Part shown: piece after piece, positions 60,266 through 64,000 of the stretch | Layout: the number at the start of each line of letters is the position of its first letter | Numbering within the stretch: the stretch's first letter is position 1 | From: Glandiceps talaboti | Taxonomy: Eukaryota; Hemichordata; Enteropneusta; Spengelidae | DNA: 64,000 nt | Assembly (NCBI RefSeq): GCF_964340395.1 | Contig: NC_135560.1 | Coordinates: 7,998,598 to 8,062,597 of the forward strand | Reading direction: 5' to 3' | The notes under the pieces: generated by a model | The model's database searches: none | What the model was told of the DNA's origin: nothing | What the model saw: only the letters and a program-made list of their open reading frames with translations | Position numbers and translations under genes: made by a program

Positions 60266-60312
<47 letters not shown>
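60198..60312 (+). repeat. CAGA tetramer microsatellite
   Basis: CAGA units with a few CAGG and GATA variants. Confidence 0.95.
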
Positions 60313-60313
<1 letters not shown>

Positions 60314-60579
60314 TTTCTAAGATTTTCTTAGGTGTATTTGAAAAATATACATGATTGGATCGGTCACAATAATGCGGAGTACTGCATGCAATTATTTTAC
60401 GTGTATACTCAATGAAGCAAAGCGTTATACCTACATTGCTTTAAGATCCTAGCTAGTCTGGGAACCGTTTCTATAAAACTATGTTTCCTAACTAGCAGTA
60501 TCATGACAACAAGTACTCAGTTGAGCACCACCAATATCATGAATATGACCGACTGGACTGTGTTCGACAGGTGCATCCA

Positions 60580-60755
60580 GACGCAGCGCCCTCTATCATT
60601 AGATCATTGGTCTCCCAGGCGACGCGCTGGCTTGTGCAGAAGTCAATGCGTCCGGGTAGTAGTAAATAAAAGTATCCATCGAACGTGACACATTTCCCGC
60701 GGAAGTTGTTCTAAATATCCATGGAGATTTAAGCCAGGAAAAGTCTTCACCAAGG
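60580..60755 (+). other. Possible non-coding first exon (plus strand)
   Basis: GC-richer stretch with a CTCF-like AGCGCCCTCT (60586-60595) and an X-box-like GTCTCCCAGGCGAC (60610-60623). A consensus donor CCAAG then GTGAGT ends it at about 60754. No long ORF. It may be a 5' UTR exon of a gene continuing beyond the window, or chance. Confidence 0.2.
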
Positions 60756-60962
60756 TGAGTGATAAATATGTATGATTGCTCAATACAGTAAAAACAAACA
60801 GGTTGAGGGAAAAAAGCATGGAAAAGATTCACTCGAATCAGACGATGTATATCTCTCAGTGACAGTCAACACTAGGGTGCTGCTGGGTAGTTCTCTCGTT
60901 GTTCTATTATTCCACGCGATCCCCACTCTCCCGAGAGATGCAAAATGATGTTTTAAACCTGT

Positions 60963-61361
60963 CTAATATTTAATATTTATATATATTTTCAAACTATAAC
61001 ATTTACGCCCTGATCTAATTAACAGTATTACGACAAACAACAACCCCAGTAAAACAACAATCCAGAGCTTGAGTTTGTCATTCCAATCTTGTTGTTCGAC
61101 AAACCTGGAACAACCAGATATATTTTATTCCGCTTGTTTTTTGAAATTCCGGTAGCACTGCACCAATACTTTCTTCGGCATTTTCTCCCTTCAGTATACT
61201 CAAAGTCAACAAAGTTTGCTTTCATTGGCAGCCTAATGGCCATAATTGAGGATTGAAACACATACGTAATCTACTTACAGGTCGAAAAACAAATTGAAAG
61301 AACGCTCGATATTGACACATAGGCCAACACGAGCATTTGCTGTGAGCATTTTAGTGAGCAT
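60963..61361 (-). CDS. Candidate small single-pass membrane protein, two exons
   Basis: Exon 1 coding 61361-61279 and exon 2 61104-60963 (stop TAG 60965-60963). The donor CT then GTAAGT (61278) and acceptor TTGTTCCAG (61105) are good, and the phases match (CT plus G). The model gives 74 aa. Residues about 41-60 (KLWIVVLLGLLFVVILLI) form one strong hydrophobic helix. It is preceded by an acidic/polar stretch (FVEQQDWND) and followed by basic residues (RSGRKC), predicting the C-terminus in the cytoplasm. An upstream ATG (61463) opens an 18-codon uORF. No family recognised; its size and layout recall small regulatory membrane peptides, but there is no sequence basis to assign it to them. Confidence 0.3.
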
Positions 61362-61479
61362 TTTAATATAAACCCGTTCGCGTTCTTATTCTCATTACAC
61401 TGTCGACTATTGTATGAGTTTTCCTGTCAGCTGATTCAACTTCCTCTGTTGAACAATCGCCATGTTTGAGATAAATGTA

Positions 61480-64000
61480 ACTAGTTTACTCATTGTCTAC
61501 CCAGTATCGATTTTTCTCTCCACGACAATGACTTGAGTAGCGTCACGGGAACACCTTGGTGAAGTGTACATTTCAGTCTGTCATATAATCGCTCGAAAAC
61601 TTGTACATTTCAGAAGCGTGTAATGTACACTCCAACAAGCGATATTGTATAAACTGTTCACGGAGTTCTTTTCACTCAATAATGCCTCCGTGATTAATTC
61701 AAATCGCAATCAAACCTATTAGCCCCCATTATTACCTTACTATTGTCTTGTAAATGTACGACTTCAAAATCTTAGCAACGAGCTCTATAGAACTTACATC
61801 ATGCTGTTCAGATTGCCCGAGGTATTTTTTGAGGGGGAGCTCTACTGTGGTCGAATATTTTGACTTGATCAGCCCGCGGATTGCGCTGCCAAGTTTAGCT
61901 GATTCCTGCTCTAAAGGTGTAAACTACGAATGAGTCTTAAATAAAGTTCATCACAATATATCATTGTGACAGGAGTGGTAGTAAAAACATGTTCCATTAT
62001 CGATTTGTAACATACAATTATTGTATTGGGACATGCCTCCACGACTTCAAGGTCAGAGGTCAACCTGACTATTTGTTCGGTCTCACCTGTTCGACATGGA
62101 CACCTGTTACCCCTGGTGATGTACTATACGGTGCTTGTGTAAACCAGAAACTTAGATTGCATAAATATCGCGCGACCTGCGGTGTAATATATTTCATCGA
62201 GTTTTCATTTTTAGGCAGAGGTATACAGGGAAGGGTGGGGGGGGGGCAGGTTGAATAGTACAGTTTTTCATGTAATATCCGTAAACGCTATCAGAATTCT
62301 CGAAAATCAAATTCGTACATTTATGATTTGTCACAACAACGAAAAAAAACAGTGGTATTTTCCCTTAATTGTAATCTGTAAAAGTTTTCTGTTGATCGGA
62401 GATTTGGTCGTGTGTGTCGCGTTACACACGAATGGGTTGTAGCTGACTTCTCAAATAAAGCATCGTTTTACTAACACAACCTCGGTTAAACTCACCTATA
62501 AATAATTAAGTATCATTCAGTGTGAGGAGTCATGCGTCACTGTTTACGCATTGTGTACGCGATTATTGTTGTGTTTGGATTGTATACAGTACAGCATTTA
62601 CTACGTTGTTGTCTACAAACCTGGTTACCCTGGCAACATAACATTGTGCTAAGTTAACTTCAAATTCTGTAATGGTGAAATCAAATTGTGTTTTATATAC
62701 TCGATAATTATTAAATGGCAGGAAATAATTTCGTGTTTAATGTATTTTTTGACAGCTAGTCATCCATAATGGTACATGTTAATGGTTCGAGGAACTGTGT
62801 ACATAAATGGAATAGGTTGAACCTTAAATATGAATCACGAATCTCACACACGGTTAGATATTTTTAAACTATTTATCGCCAAGGCTAGCATTTTCACGAC
62901 CCTTAAAACACAATTTTTAAACCCTGAAAACCAACAAGATCCTACAAAAATATTTTTAAAAAGTAACAAATAAAACCGAAATTATAGCAGTTGCGACAGA
63001 AATATTATAAACACTGTAAGCAGCCCTCGACACATGAAGTACTATTTTCGGTGACTCTTTGACCCTGCTATAACCCCTCTCTGACGATAAGCTCTACCAC
63101 AGGTTAAGATTTGAGAGTTTGACCCTGGGGTCAAACTAGTCGCCCATGTTAATATAACTCCATTGGGACAACATTTGACATTTTGATTTTCATGCAAACG
63201 TAGTTTTAAAATTGTCAGCATTGCTGCTTCTCAAATCACACGAAACACAATGTGGTAATTTTGAATAGAGAAATTTACCAGTTCATTTTGAAAATTTCCA
63301 CAGGCAAGAGTAGGTTACTGTTCCAGTACCTATAGTAGAAAATCTGGGGTATATATCATAGCTTGAAATTTTCAAAGGTGTAGGCCCATAATCAGTACTT
63401 AAGCATAACTTGATTATTTTGAAAGCCCAATCCAATCCGAAATTTCCCATGTTTAGTGTTATTTTCAAAAAATTTCCGTTCTTCGTAATTAATAAAACTG
63501 AACTATATTATTAGTTTTCGAGATTAGCTGACGTGACGTGTACAACTTTTGAAGTATAATATACTGCCCTTGTTTAAATTCACTCGAAACGACCACTGAC
63601 GATATCGCCGTACGAATCGAGATGAATATCTTTGGATAGAGATGAACTTGGTTGATTTCAGTTATCTAGGATTTTTCTCAATAATACAAAGACAGTTTAT
63701 GTGATCTATACCAACATTGTCAAGCTAACATCTGTTCTTGTGTAATCTAAATCAACGATCACCTGTTTATTACATCACGCCTCTTTATGTACTCTTTGAT
63801 GAAGTGTGGACGTTAACCACTTCATTACAAAACTTACATGTGACGTCATAACTTTAGTGTCACATAAATCATACATATCATTTAGATAGGTTGTGTCATT
63901 ACTTTTCATTTATTCACGGTCATGTTACCCACTTATTGAGATCAAAGGTTTGGCTATATGTTCGGCAATCTTCGGAAGTGCAATCATGGATACCGGTCTT
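61480..64000. other. Non-coding or unrecognised sequence to the window end
   Basis: No supported exon. The open frames at 61989-62258, 62251-62442 and 63283-63468 are short and without features. A good X-box, GTTACCCTGGCAAC, lies at 62624-62637, and a CRE-like TGACGTCA at 63841-63848. Confidence 0.4.

Noticed and set aside
61028-61261. 77-aa minus-strand ORF across the small membrane protein candidate
   Set aside because: It reads through the proposed intron in another frame and lacks the hydrophobic helix; the spliced frame is the better model.

Overview
The window is eukaryotic and animal. It holds multi-exon genes with GT/AG introns, three intron-containing alpha-tubulin genes, a USE1 SNARE gene, long microsatellites and many small inverted-repeat elements. 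Base composition is AT-rich. Tubulin and USE1 are too conserved to place it further, so I would only say a non-vertebrate metazoan, probably marine (deuterostome or lophotrochozoan).

Layout. (1) About 0.9-23.2 kb, plus strand: a long gene of at least nine phase-compatible exons. It encodes an acidic N-terminus, a long coiled coil and a Ser/Pro/Lys-rich tail (820 codons in my model). Its introns carry several inverted-repeat elements. (2) 23.2-30 kb: intergenic, with a GTAC/CA microsatellite, a TTAA-flanked element, other short elements and a hammerhead-like motif. (3) 30.07-35.96 kb, minus strand: a complete seven-exon USE1 gene (251 aa). (4) 36-39.2 kb: USE1 upstream DNA, a 432-bp TTAG array and ATC/ACC and CAGA/CATA arrays. 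(5) 39.3-56.6 kb, minus strand: a head-to-tail array of three complete alpha-tubulin genes (A 39271-42296, B 46611-49717, C 53544-56578). Each encodes 451 aa and has introns at the same two positions. (6) 56.6-64 kb: mostly non-coding, with a microsatellite cluster, a hammerhead-like retroelement remnant and a possible two-exon small membrane protein on the minus strand.

How parts may relate. Tubulin genes A and B share a promoter layout: an RFX-type X-box 12-16 bp upstream of a TATA box, then a conserved 14-bp block near the start of transcription. C keeps the block but shows no X-box or clear TATA. This suggests A and B may be co-regulated, perhaps with ciliogenesis. Another X-box-like palindrome overlaps the likely start codon of the coiled-coil gene. 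USE1 is an ER SNARE of Golgi-to-ER traffic with no evident link to its neighbours. Nothing here is a clear new system. The best leads are the X-box layout, the small membrane-protein candidate at 60963-61361, small plus-strand ORFs inside tubulin first introns, and hammerhead-like motifs.
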